Source of the DNA: Mesorhizobium sp. CU3
GTDB lineage: Bacteria; Pseudomonadota; Alphaproteobacteria; Rhizobiales; Rhizobiaceae
Assembly: GCF_006442965.1 (NCBI RefSeq)
Contig: NZ_VFWX01000003.1
Location: forward strand, 186,001 to 250,000
Reading direction: 5' to 3'
Length of the DNA stretch: 64,000 nucleotides
Made by a program: the position numbers and the translations under genes. The stretch's first letter is position 1. The number at the start of each line of letters is the position of its first letter. The notes below the pieces were generated by a model. The model made no database searches. It was not told the DNA's origin and saw nothing but the letters and a program-made list of their open reading frames with translations. This document shows positions 53,622 to 61,645 of the stretch, piece by piece.

Positions 53622-54508
53622 GCATCGCTGCCGAGACAGCCCCTCGCGGCCAGCCCCGTCGCGGCCGGCGCATCGACGGATGGCGGTGGGGCGGGCGCAT
53701 CTTCCTCGTCTTCATGCTGCTCTACACCGCGCTACCGATGGTCTGGATGCTGAGCACCTCGATCAAGTCCGGCTTCGCGGCGATGCAGTTCCCGCCGCAA
53801 TTGTGGCCCGACCAACCGACTCTGGCTGCCTACCAGAAGCTGCTCGATCCGCAGAACAGCGTCGGCCAGGACTTTCTACGCTTCTTCTGGAACAGCCTTA
53901 TCGTCTCCACCGCCACGACCGTCCTTTCGGTGATCGTGGCGGTACCCGCCGCCTACGCGTTTTCGCGCTTCAGGTTCCCTGGGCGGAACTTCCTGTTCTT
54001 CGCGGTGCTGCTGCGCAACATGTTTCCGGCGGTGATCTTCCTGGTGCCGCTCTTCATCCTGATGCGCGCGATTGGACTGGTGAACACGCATGGATCGCTT
54101 GTGCTGACCTATCTCACTTTCGGCCTGCCGCTAGCGATCTGGCTCCTCAAGGGATTCTACGACAACATTCCGGTGCAGCTCGAGCAGGCGGCGCGCATCG
54201 ATGGCGCGACGCGGTTCCAGGCCTTCGTCCTGATCGTGATGCCGCTCTCTACGCCGGGCATCATCGCCACGGCGATCTATTCCTTCATCGGCGCGTGGAA
54301 CGAGTACATCTACGCCTACACCTTCCTCTCCAAGAACGAACAGCTGACGCTGCCCGTCGGCATCCAGCGCTTCTTCTCCGAGAATACGACCGACTTTCCC
54401 GGCCTGATGGCCGCCAGCTTCATGATGAGCGTGCCCGTCGTGGTGCTGTTCCTCCTCCTGCAACGATACTTCGTGCGCGCCCTGACCGAGGGCGCGGTCA
54501 AGCACTAG
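53618..54508 (+). CDS. ABC importer permease, MalG-like
   Basis: The 296-residue partner permease has six predicted helices, a basic N terminus ([17 protein letters not shown]), and the EAA loop EQAARIDGATRFQAFVLIVM near residue 190. Together with the upstream permease it forms the translocation pore. It ends nine bases before the ATPase gene, whose start is preceded by AGGAG. There is nothing unusual in length. Confidence 0.92.
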   Translation: MSIAAETAPRGQPRRGRRIDGWRWGGRIFLVFMLLYTALPMVWMLSTSIKSGFAAMQFPPQLWPDQPTLAAYQKLLDPQNSVGQDFLRFFWNSLIVSTATTVLSVIVAVPAAYAFSRFRFPGRNFLFFAVLLRNMFPAVIFLVPLFILMRAIGLVNTHGSLVLTYLTFGLPLAIWLLKGFYDNIPVQLEQAARIDGATRFQAFVLIVMPLSTPGIIATAIYSFIGAWNEYIYAYTFLSKNEQLTLPVGIQRFFSENTTDFPGLMAASFMMSVPVVVLFLLLQRYFVRALTEGAVKH

Positions 54509-54517
54509 GAGCTGCCC

Positions 54518-55615
54518 ATGGCCCATGTGGTCCTCAAAGATCTCGTCAAGACCTATGGCAGCTTCAAAGCCGTCAACGAGGTTTCGCTGACTGTGAATGA
54601 CGGCGAGTTCGTCGCGCTGGTCGGCCCCTCCGGCTGCGGCAAGACGACTACGCTCAATCTCGTCGCGGGCCTGACCTCGGTCACATCGGGCGACATCTTC
54701 ATCGGCGACCAGGTGGTGAACGACCTCGACCCCAAGGACCGCGATATTGCAATGGTGTTCCAGAACTACGCGCTCTATCCGCAGAAGTCGGTCTATATGA
54801 ACCTCGCCTTCCCGCTGCAGATGCGCAAGCTGCGCAAGGACGAGATCGACAGGAAGGTCAAGGACGCGGCCCGCGTGCTCGACATGACCCATTTGCTCGA
54901 GCGCAAGCCGCGCGAACTCTCAGGCGGGCAGCAGCAGCGCGTCGCCCTCGGCCGCGCCCTTGTGCGCGACCCTGCAGTGTTCCTGATGGACGAGCCGCTT
55001 TCTAACCTTGACGCCAAACTGCGCGTGCAGATGCGCTCGGAGATCAAGCGCTTTCATCAGGATCTCAAGGCGACGATCATCTATGTCACGCATGACCAGC
55101 TCGAAGCCGTGACCATGGCTGACAAGATGGCGGTGATGAACGGCGGCTACCTGCAGCAATACGATACGCCGGCACAGGTCTTCGCCCATCCGGTGAACAT
55201 GTTCGTCGCCAGCTTCGTCGGCAGCCCGGCCATGAGCCTTATTCCGCTCGAGGCATCGACGGCAAACGGCAACACCGTCTTGACCAGCGCCGAGGGCTGG
55301 AGCCTTGCGCTGTCGCCACGCAACATGCGCAAGGTCGAGAGCGCGAGCACCAGGAAGATCGTGCTCGGCGCCCGGCATTCGACGATCAAGCTCCACAAGA
55401 GCGCGGTGCCAGGCAGCGTCCCGGCCAAGGCCTACACGGTGGAACCGACCGGAGATGTCACCTTCGTGCAGGCGTTTCTTTCGGGCGCCATCGTCAACAT
55501 CAGCGTGTCCCCCGACGTCGCCGTCAAACCCGATGAACAGATCTGGCTCGAATTCGACCAGGAGCGCGTGCATCTGTTCGACAGCGAAACCGAAATGGCC
55601 CTCAAGGCTGAATGA
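54518..55615 (+). CDS. ABC importer ATPase, MalK/UgpC-like
   Basis: The 365-residue protein has the nucleotide-binding domain (Walker A GPSGCGKTT about 36-44, signature LSGGQQQRVALGRALV about 135, Walker B VFLMDEPLSNLDAKL about 155) and a C-terminal OB-fold regulatory domain (about 240-360) of the MalK class. It energises import by the preceding permeases. The galactonate-type dehydratase gene follows 31 bp downstream, tying transport to catabolism. Confidence 0.95.
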   Translation: MAHVVLKDLVKTYGSFKAVNEVSLTVNDGEFVALVGPSGCGKTTTLNLVAGLTSVTSGDIFIGDQVVNDLDPKDRDIAMVFQNYALYPQKSVYMNLAFPLQMRKLRKDEIDRKVKDAARVLDMTHLLERKPRELSGGQQQRVALGRALVRDPAVFLMDEPLSNLDAKLRVQMRSEIKRFHQDLKATIIYVTHDQLEAVTMADKMAVMNGGYLQQYDTPAQVFAHPVNMFVASFVGSPAMSLIPLEASTANGNTVLTSAEGWSLALSPRNMRKVESASTRKIVLGARHSTIKLHKSAVPGSVPAKAYTVEPTGDVTFVQAFLSGAIVNISVSPDVAVKPDEQIWLEFDQERVHLFDSETEMALKAE

Positions 55616-55646
55616 AACAAATGCATGGGAAGCGTGGGCGGCTTGA

Positions 55647-56810
55647 ATGACTGCGAAGCTTAAGATCATCGCGATCGAGCCGTATCCGGTTTGGGTCGGG
55701 ACTCGTAACCAGATGCTCGTCAAAGTCGAGACCGACCAGGGGATTTTCGGCTGGGGCGAAAGCGGCTTGAGCGGCCGCGAGAAGGCGGTGGCCGGAGCGG
55801 TCGAGCACTATCGCGAGTTTCTCATCGGCCGCGACGCCATGCAGATCGGCCGGATCTGGCAGGAGCTTTATCGCAGCCAGTATTTCGAGGGCGGTCGGGT
55901 GCTGCAGGCGGCGATCTCCGCCATCGACATCGCCCTTCACGACATCAAAGGCAAGGCGTTGGGCGTGCCGGTCTACGAGCTGCTCGGCGGCAAGCAGCGC
56001 GACCGCATTCCCACCTTCGCCTCGACCGGAGACGAGGCCGAGGGCGATGCCGCCATTGAACGGGCCAAGGAACTCTGCGCACAAGGGTGGCAGGCGATCC
56101 GCTTCTTTCCCGCCGGGCAAAGCAGCAAGGACATTTTTGAGCCGCGCCAGTCGATCGGCCCTACGGCGACCATGCTGAACAAGGCGCGCGAGGCGCTAGG
56201 CTGCGAAGTTGTGCTCGGCATCGACTATCATCATCGGCTATCGGTGGCCGAGGCGGCGAGCTTCTGCAACAAGCTCGGTCGCGGCGTGCTCGATTTCCTC
56301 GAGGAGCCGATCCGCGACGAGACACCGGAGGCTTATGAGAGCCTGCGTAGGATGACCGACATTCCCTTCGCCATCGGCGAGGAATTTGCCAGCAAGTGGC
56401 AGTTCCTGCCCTACGTCGAGCGTGGCATCCATCAGTTCAACCGGCTCGACGTCTGCAATGTCGGCGGGCTCACCGAGGCGATGAAGGTCTCCGGCTGGAG
56501 CGAGGCGCATTATGTCGACCTGATGCCGCACAATCCGCTGGGTCCGGTGTGCACGGCCGCGACCATCCATCTCGGCGCGGCAGTGCCCAACTTTGCCTGG
56601 CTCGAGACCAGAGCGCCAGAAAGGAAGCTGGGCTTCGACAATTCAGACTTCTTCCCTGTCCAGCCAAGGCTTGACGGCACCGATTACCCGGTCGGCGATC
56701 TGCCGGGGCTCGGCGTCGAGGTCAACGAGGCGGCGATCCAGGCGCAGAGTTTTCGCTTCTGGGAAGCGCCGCATCTCAAGCGCCGCGACGGTTCCGTCAC
56801 CAACTGGTAG
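55647..56810 (+). CDS. Enolase-superfamily dehydratase, DgoD-like (fourth of four)
   Basis: The 387-residue protein has capping residues SAIDIALHDIKGKALGVPVY and barrel ligands Asp in GIDYHHR (about 191), Glu in FLEEPI (about 218) and Glu in GEEFAS (about 245), with catalytic His in MPHNPLGP (about 293). The order resembles galactonate dehydratases that make 2-keto-3-deoxygalactonate. It lies in the rightward operon between ATPase and aldolase-like genes. The precise sugar acid is inferred, not shown. Confidence 0.9.
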   Translation: MTAKLKIIAIEPYPVWVGTRNQMLVKVETDQGIFGWGESGLSGREKAVAGAVEHYREFLIGRDAMQIGRIWQELYRSQYFEGGRVLQAAISAIDIALHDIKGKALGVPVYELLGGKQRDRIPTFASTGDEAEGDAAIERAKELCAQGWQAIRFFPAGQSSKDIFEPRQSIGPTATMLNKAREALGCEVVLGIDYHHRLSVAEAASFCNKLGRGVLDFLEEPIRDETPEAYESLRRMTDIPFAIGEEFASKWQFLPYVERGIHQFNRLDVCNVGGLTEAMKVSGWSEAHYVDLMPHNPLGPVCTAATIHLGAAVPNFAWLETRAPERKLGFDNSDFFPVQPRLDGTDYPVGDLPGLGVEVNEAAIQAQSFRFWEAPHLKRRDGSVTNW

Positions 56811-56834
56811 TTCCATCTCATTCGGAGTCCGACA

Positions 56835-57569
56835 ATGACGCATACCCCCGACATTCCGCGGCCGCCCAGGGACCTGATCGACGCGCTGAAGGAGATCGGC
56901 GCCGCGACGGTTGCCGGCACGCTCGGTCATATGGGCTTTCGCAGTCCGCATATGGTCGGTCCGGTGGCGCAGAACCATGGCAAGTCGATCGTCGGACCGG
57001 CGTTGACGCTGCAGTTCCTGCCGCAACGGCCGGACCTCTTCAACGAAGGCGAGTATGCCGATCCGGAAACGCAACTGCATCGCCACGTGCTCTACCACGC
57101 GCAGGAGGGCGACGTGGTCGTGGTGGACGCGCGCGGCGACATGAGATCGGGCGTCTTCGGCGATATGATGTCGACCTATTTCAAGGGCAGAGGCGGCGCC
57201 GGCATCGTCATCGACGGATGCATGCGCGACCGGCCCAATGTCGAGAAGCTCGATCTGCCTCTATGGCTGCGTGGCTGGACGCCCAACTATCATGTGCAGA
57301 CCAGCATCTATCCCAATGCCGTCAACGTTCCGATCGCCTGCGGCGGGGTCACCGTCATCCCCGGCGACATCATCGTCGCCGACGATGATGGGGCCGTGGT
57401 GGTCCCCGTGTCGATGGCCCGTATGGTAATTGACGAGGCGCAGAAGCATCACGACTGGGAAGAGTTCTCACGAGAGAAGCTCATGCAGGGCGCACCGCTA
57501 CAACGCTACTATCCTCTGCACGATGACGCCCGTGGAGAGTACGAGGAGTGGCGCAAGACAAGGCCTTAG
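56835..57569 (+). CDS. RraA / HMG-aldolase-like protein
   Basis: The 244-residue product belongs to the RraA family, whose members range from RNase E inhibitors to metal-dependent aldolases of catabolism. The motif GGAGIVIDGCMRDRPN holds Asp and Arg-Asp, matching the G-x20-R-D active-site pattern of HMG/CHA aldolases. Position in a sugar-acid operon favours the aldolase role, perhaps cleaving the 2-keto-3-deoxy product into pyruvate and an aldehyde. The start ATG follows TTCGGAG. No kinase for KDG is present in the window. Confidence 0.85.
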   Translation: MTHTPDIPRPPRDLIDALKEIGAATVAGTLGHMGFRSPHMVGPVAQNHGKSIVGPALTLQFLPQRPDLFNEGEYADPETQLHRHVLYHAQEGDVVVVDARGDMRSGVFGDMMSTYFKGRGGAGIVIDGCMRDRPNVEKLDLPLWLRGWTPNYHVQTSIYPNAVNVPIACGGVTVIPGDIIVADDDGAVVVPVSMARMVIDEAQKHHDWEEFSREKLMQGAPLQRYYPLHDDARGEYEEWRKTRP

Positions 57570-57592
57570 CGGGTGCAGGGCAGCGCACACAG

Positions 57593-58501
57593 TTATGCGC
57601 AACCATCCGTTCGTCCCATCCTCACAAGCGAGCGCATAAGCGTTTCCTTCGCCGATGACAGATGAGCATTCGCGGCCAGTTCCACGCCGACGGGGTCATG
57701 ACTTAACAGCGCGTCGATATAGGCCAGATGTTCGATCAGCGCTGCGTGGTTGCGCTGCTTTTCGTCACGTTTGTTCCATTGGTAGTGGTAATGGAAAATG
57801 AAGGTGATGATATCGTAGAAGTCGTTGATGAAGCGATTTGGGGAAGCTTCGTTGATCAGCCGGTGAAACCGGTTGTCGAGGCTGGAAAAATCGTGGAATC
57901 GGTGCTCTATCTCCTCAAGCAGATCGAGATGCGCACGTTTCAGCGCCTCCAGCTTAGGCCAAAGCGGTGATTGGTCCGGCTGCTTGGCGAACAGCCGCGC
58001 CGATCGCAACTCGAACATCACCCGTATCTCGAAAAGCTCAAGCGCGAAATCCTCCGTGAACCCCTCGAAGATCCAACCGGAGTTCGGCCGCTTCTCAAGC
58101 AGGCCGAACCGGCTGAAGCGGATCAGGAACTCACGAATTCCGTTTGTAGCAACGCCGAACTGACGCGCCAGATCGAGCTCGTTGATCAATGTTCCCGGTT
58201 TGGTGTCGCCGCGCAGCATCCATTCCATGAACTGCTGCTCGACATGCAGATTGCGCGGCAGCGTCTCTATGTCGGGAAAGTAGTCGACCGGGTTGATTTG
58301 CCGGTCCCCGACGCGACGCCTGTCGGTAGTGATGACGCCGCGGTGAACAAGCTCCGCCAGCACCTTGCGTATCGTGGTGCGGCTCACTCCCAGTCTTCGC
58401 CTGACCTCGTTCTCCGAGGGTAGCGCATCTTTGATATCGCCTCGGACCATGAGATCGAGCGTGCGATTGAAGGCTTTTTTGAAGACTGTGTCGGTTTTCA
58501 T
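57593..58501 (-). CDS. GntR-type regulator with two DNA-binding domains
   Basis: This 302-residue protein starts at ATG 58499-58501 after GGGAGG. Residues about 5-70 form one winged helix (DALPSENEVRRRLGVSRTTI then RKVLAELVHRGVITT). Residues about 85-160 form a second GntR-like winged helix (QQFMEWMLRGDTKPGTLINE then LDLARQFGVATNGIREFLIR), joined to an FCD effector domain (about 160-290: FDLELFEIRV-type start, HRFHDFSSLDNRFHRLINEA). A tandem arrangement is uncommon. It faces the ribose-type importer and likely represses it. Confidence 0.85.
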   Translation of the reverse strand: MKTDTVFKKAFNRTLDLMVRGDIKDALPSENEVRRRLGVSRTTIRKVLAELVHRGVITTDRRRVGDRQINPVDYFPDIETLPRNLHVEQQFMEWMLRGDTKPGTLINELDLARQFGVATNGIREFLIRFSRFGLLEKRPNSGWIFEGFTEDFALELFEIRVMFELRSARLFAKQPDQSPLWPKLEALKRAHLDLLEEIEHRFHDFSSLDNRFHRLINEASPNRFINDFYDIITFIFHYHYQWNKRDEKQRNHAALIEHLAYIDALLSHDPVGVELAANAHLSSAKETLMRSLVRMGRTDGCA

Positions 58502-58538
58502 AAGGCCAATCCTCCCCAGGCTTGTCCTTTCTAGTGAA

Positions 58539-58554
58539 TTTTTATCCATAAAAA
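58539..58554. promoter_or_regulatory. Candidate operator site 1 (TTTTTATCCATAAAAA)
   Basis: A perfect inverted repeat, TTTTTAT-cc-ATAAAAA, lies 38 bases upstream of the tandem GntR gene start. It shares TTTTTATC-n-ATAA with site 2 at 58585-58597. Two similar AT-rich palindromes in one intergenic region suggest cooperative binding by the divergent regulator. Confidence 0.5.
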
Positions 58555-58584
58555 ACAACTTGACGCAGAGGCGAAGAATATTGA

Positions 58585-58597
58585 TTTTTATCGATAA
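58585..58597. promoter_or_regulatory. Candidate operator site 2 (TTTTTATCGATAA)
   Basis: This site contains the palindrome TTATCGATAA (58588-58597) and matches site 1 over 12 of 13 bases. The two palindrome centres are about 46 bases apart, a spacing that could allow a dimeric or tandem-domain regulator to bridge them. Confidence 0.5.
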
Positions 58598-58666
58598 GAG
58601 GAAGAGAAAAATACAGTAACGAACATATAGACTGGCGAGTACATCACTCCCAGATCGGGGAATTAT

Positions 58667-59716
58667 TTGCCTGAAGCGATGGAAACCACAAGAAGAACCG
58701 GGATTAATATTGCGCAATCCTTCCCCTCTGCGCGAGCGAATACGTTATCATTATTCTTAAAAGTATTGAATTTTGGTCCATCCCTGATCCTTTTTCTGCT
58801 CATAATTGTTTTAAGCCTGACGTCTTCCTACTTTCTTACTCCGCGTAACGTTAGCAACATACTCGCGCAGACGGCCGTGATCTCCGTCGTCGCCATGGGG
58901 CAACAGCTGGTGATACTGACGCGCGGCATCGACCTCTCCGTCGGTTCGAACCTGGCGCTGGCGTCGGTTCTGGGGGCCTTGTCATTTCATGCGGGAGCAC
59001 CGGCGCCTCTGGTGATCGCGGTGATGATTGCATCCGGCGCCGCCGTTGGGGCGATCAATGGCGGCTTTTACGTCTTCGGCCGGTTGCCGCACCCTTTCAT
59101 CATCACGCTTGCTACCTTGAGCATCGCCAAGGGACTGGCGCTGCAGCTTGCCGACGGCCGCGCCATTCCAGGCATGCCGCCGGCGATCAGCGCGCTCGGC
59201 ACGGATGCGCTTGGCGGGTTGCCGGGCTCGGTGTTCGTCGTGCTCGCGGTAGCGGCAGTCTTCTTCGTGGTTACGAGGACGATGGTCTGGGGCCGCTGGA
59301 TCTACGCCGTGGGCGGCCGGCCCGATGCCGCTCTGCGCATGGGCATACCGGTGTCGTGGGTGCTGGTTTCTACCTATGTCGTGTCAGGCACCTGCGCCGG
59401 CATCGGCGCGGTAATTCTGGCCGGCAGGACCGACGCCGGCTCGCCGCTATTCGGCAATCTGCTCGAGCTTGACACGATCGCAGCGGTCATCATCGGCGGC
59501 GCGAGCTTTCTCGGCGGCCGCGGACATCTGGGCAACGCGCTGATCGGCGCTCTGATGATCGGCGTCATCCGCAACGCGCTCAACCTGCTCAACGTCAACA
59601 TCTTCTTCCAACTCATCGTTATTGGCGTCGTGATCGTGATCGCGGTCGAAGGCGACGTCCTTCGCAATCACCTAGAGGGGCGCGTGCGGGTGCTTCAGGC
59701 GGGGAAAGAGCCATGA
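58667..59716 (+). CDS. ABC importer permease, ribose/fructose type (BPD_transp_2)
   Basis: The 349-residue protein has eight to ten membrane helices and the GLSVGS-type start ILTRGIDLSVGSNLALASVL near residue 85, with LDTIAAVIIGGASFLGGRGH near 265, both hallmarks of RbsC-type permeases. The start is TTG 58667 after CGGGGAATT; ATG 58679 is possible. It overlaps the ATPase gene by 4 bp. The importer probably carries a monosaccharide or polyol. Confidence 0.92.
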   Translation: MPEAMETTRRTGINIAQSFPSARANTLSLFLKVLNFGPSLILFLLIIVLSLTSSYFLTPRNVSNILAQTAVISVVAMGQQLVILTRGIDLSVGSNLALASVLGALSFHAGAPAPLVIAVMIASGAAVGAINGGFYVFGRLPHPFIITLATLSIAKGLALQLADGRAIPGMPPAISALGTDALGGLPGSVFVVLAVAAVFFVVTRTMVWGRWIYAVGGRPDAALRMGIPVSWVLVSTYVVSGTCAGIGAVILAGRTDAGSPLFGNLLELDTIAAVIIGGASFLGGRGHLGNALIGALMIGVIRNALNLLNVNIFFQLIVIGVVIVIAVEGDVLRNHLEGRVRVLQAGKEP

Positions 59717-60501
59717 GCGCGAGCATCTCCGCTTCCCATGGCGACGCCGGCGAAGCCGATCGACCGGTGCTTACCATCACCGGCGCGACCAAGCGGTTCG
59801 GCCCCGTCCTGGCGCTCAGCGAGATCGACATCGCGGTGCGGCGCGGAGAAATCCTGTGCCTTCTTGGCGACAACGGCGCCGGAAAGTCCACGCTCATCAA
59901 ATGCATCAGCGGCGTGCATCGCCTGGACTCCGGAACAATCGTGATCGACGGGCAGACCACCGCAATCCGATCGCCGGCGGAAGCGCGTTCGGCCGGCATC
60001 GAGACGGTCTATCAGGACCTTGCCCTTTTCGACAATCTGACGCCGGCACAGAATTTCTTTGCCGGTCGCGAGATAGCAGGACCGAAGTGGCTTCCGCGTG
60101 GACTGCGCTTCCTCAGGCAACGACAAATGGATTGCGAGGCGGCATCCCTGCTTGCCGGCCTCAAGGTGACACTGCCTCGAAACGACGCCGTCGTGGCGAT
60201 GATGTCGGGCGGACAGAGGCAGGCCATCGCCGTTGCGCGATCAACGGTTTTCGCGCGCAAGGTGGTCATCCTCGACGAGCCCACCGCAGCGCTGGGTCTG
60301 CGGGAATCCCGGCAGGTTCTGGATCTGGTGGCGAGGCTCCGGGATCAGGGCAACGCAGTCATCCTGATTACGCACAATATGGAACATGTCATTGAGCTCG
60401 CGAATCGTGCCGTCGTGCTGCGGCAGGGCCGCAAGGTTGGCGAACTCATCCCCACTGCGCACAACAAGCAGCAACTCGTCGCCATGATCGTCGGAGCATG
60501 A
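59713..60501 (+). CDS. Single-domain ABC importer ATPase, FrcA-like
   Basis: The 262-residue ATPase has one nucleotide-binding domain: Walker A LLGDNGAGKST about 54-64, signature MSGGQRQAIAVARS about 155-168, Walker B VVILDEPTAALG about 175. Ribose-type importers usually have a tandem ATPase of about 500 residues; the half-size form is characteristic of the fructose importer FrcA and relatives, and works as a homodimer. It overlaps the permease gene and precedes the binding protein by 86 bp. Confidence 0.9.
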   Translation: MSASISASHGDAGEADRPVLTITGATKRFGPVLALSEIDIAVRRGEILCLLGDNGAGKSTLIKCISGVHRLDSGTIVIDGQTTAIRSPAEARSAGIETVYQDLALFDNLTPAQNFFAGREIAGPKWLPRGLRFLRQRQMDCEAASLLAGLKVTLPRNDAVVAMMSGGQRQAIAVARSTVFARKVVILDEPTAALGLRESRQVLDLVARLRDQGNAVILITHNMEHVIELANRAVVLRQGRKVGELIPTAHNKQQLVAMIVGA

Positions 60502-60587
60502 CGACACGGATTTGGCGGCTGCGCGTCAGTCGGCAAAGCAGGGTCACCTTCCTCTGGAAGGAGCCCAAGAAAAGGGAGGAAATAGAC

Positions 60588-61508
60588 ATGCACTGGCAGG
60601 CAAGACTTTTCGCAGGACTGGCGATCGCAATGGCTTTCGCCGCACCTTCCCACGCAGCCGATAAGATCAAGATCGGCCTGATCACAAAATTCCCCGTTCC
60701 GTTCTATTCGACGATGGAGGAAGCGGCCAAGAAATATGCAGCCGCCCATCCCGAGGTCGAGCTGGTGACCGGACAGGGACAATCGGCGACGGATATCGAA
60801 GGGCAGATCGCCCTGATCGAATCGATGGTCACGCAAGGCGTCAAGGGCCTCGCCATCACGCCTGTCGATCCGACCGTGGCGCCAGCGCTCGACAAGGCTG
60901 TGGCTGCAGGCATCAAGGTGGTGCTGGTCGATAACAGCATACCGAACTGGAAGGGCTCGAGCGCGCTTGTTTCCACCAACAACCTCAATGGCGGAAAGAT
61001 CGCGGGCGAATATCTTAAAACCGTTCTCAAGCCCGGCGACAAGATCGGCATCCTGCAGGGCGTGCCGGGGGTTCCCGCACTCGACGACCGCGTAACCGGC
61101 ATGATGCAGGGCCTGGGCGACCTCAAGGTGGAGGTGGTCGGCAAGGGAGCGACCAACTGCACCCTTGAACTGGGAACTTCGGTCGCCGAGGACATCCTCA
61201 CAGCCAACCCCGACCTGAAAGCGATCTACGCCGCTTGCGGACCGCCCATCCCGGGCGCGGCGAAAGCGATTGCCAATGCCGGGATTGCCAACGACAAATT
61301 CATCCTCGTCGGCTTCGATGCCTGCTGTGGTGAGATCGAAGCAATCAAGTCGGGAGCTGAAGACGCCAGCGTCGCCCAATTCCCCGCCAAGATGGGCGAA
61401 CTCGGCATCGACACTGCCCTCAAGGCAGTGCGTGGCGAGCATGTCGAAGCAAACGTCGACACCGGCGCCGGTCTCGTGACGCTCGCGAACGTCAAGGACT
61501 TCGAATAG
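60588..61508 (+). CDS. Periplasmic sugar-binding protein, FrcB/ribose type
   Basis: The 306-residue protein has a signal peptide (cleavage after PSHA) and a Peripla_BP_4 fold (KFPVPFYSTMEEAAKKYAAA, GQSATDIEGQIALIESMV, LAITPVDPTVAPAL). It starts after GGGAGGAAA, a strong ribosome-binding sequence at 60575-60583. The substrate is likely a simple sugar or polyol by family. A hairpin terminator follows the stop. Confidence 0.92.
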   Translation: MHWQARLFAGLAIAMAFAAPSHAADKIKIGLITKFPVPFYSTMEEAAKKYAAAHPEVELVTGQGQSATDIEGQIALIESMVTQGVKGLAITPVDPTVAPALDKAVAAGIKVVLVDNSIPNWKGSSALVSTNNLNGGKIAGEYLKTVLKPGDKIGILQGVPGVPALDDRVTGMMQGLGDLKVEVVGKGATNCTLELGTSVAEDILTANPDLKAIYAACGPPIPGAAKAIANAGIANDKFILVGFDACCGEIEAIKSGAEDASVAQFPAKMGELGIDTALKAVRGEHVEANVDTGAGLVTLANVKDFE

Positions 61509-61516
61509 TCGAACAT

Positions 61517-61545
61517 CGCCCGGCGGCTTCGATTGCCGCCGGGCG
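61517..61545 (+). terminator. Rho-independent terminator after the binding-protein gene
   Basis: CGCCCGGCGGC (61517-61527) and GCCGCCGGGCG (61535-61545) form a perfect 11-bp stem with a 7-base loop, followed by TTTC. It lies eight bases after the stop and separates the importer operon from the dehydrogenase gene. Confidence 0.75.
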
Positions 61546-61645
61546 TTTCACCCAATACTGCCGATTGAGTTCGTCCCTGATCGGTGTCACCGCACCCGTC
61601 GTCGCTGGGGCGCGCGCGCGCAACTGCAAGAGGAGTTTGTGGCCA

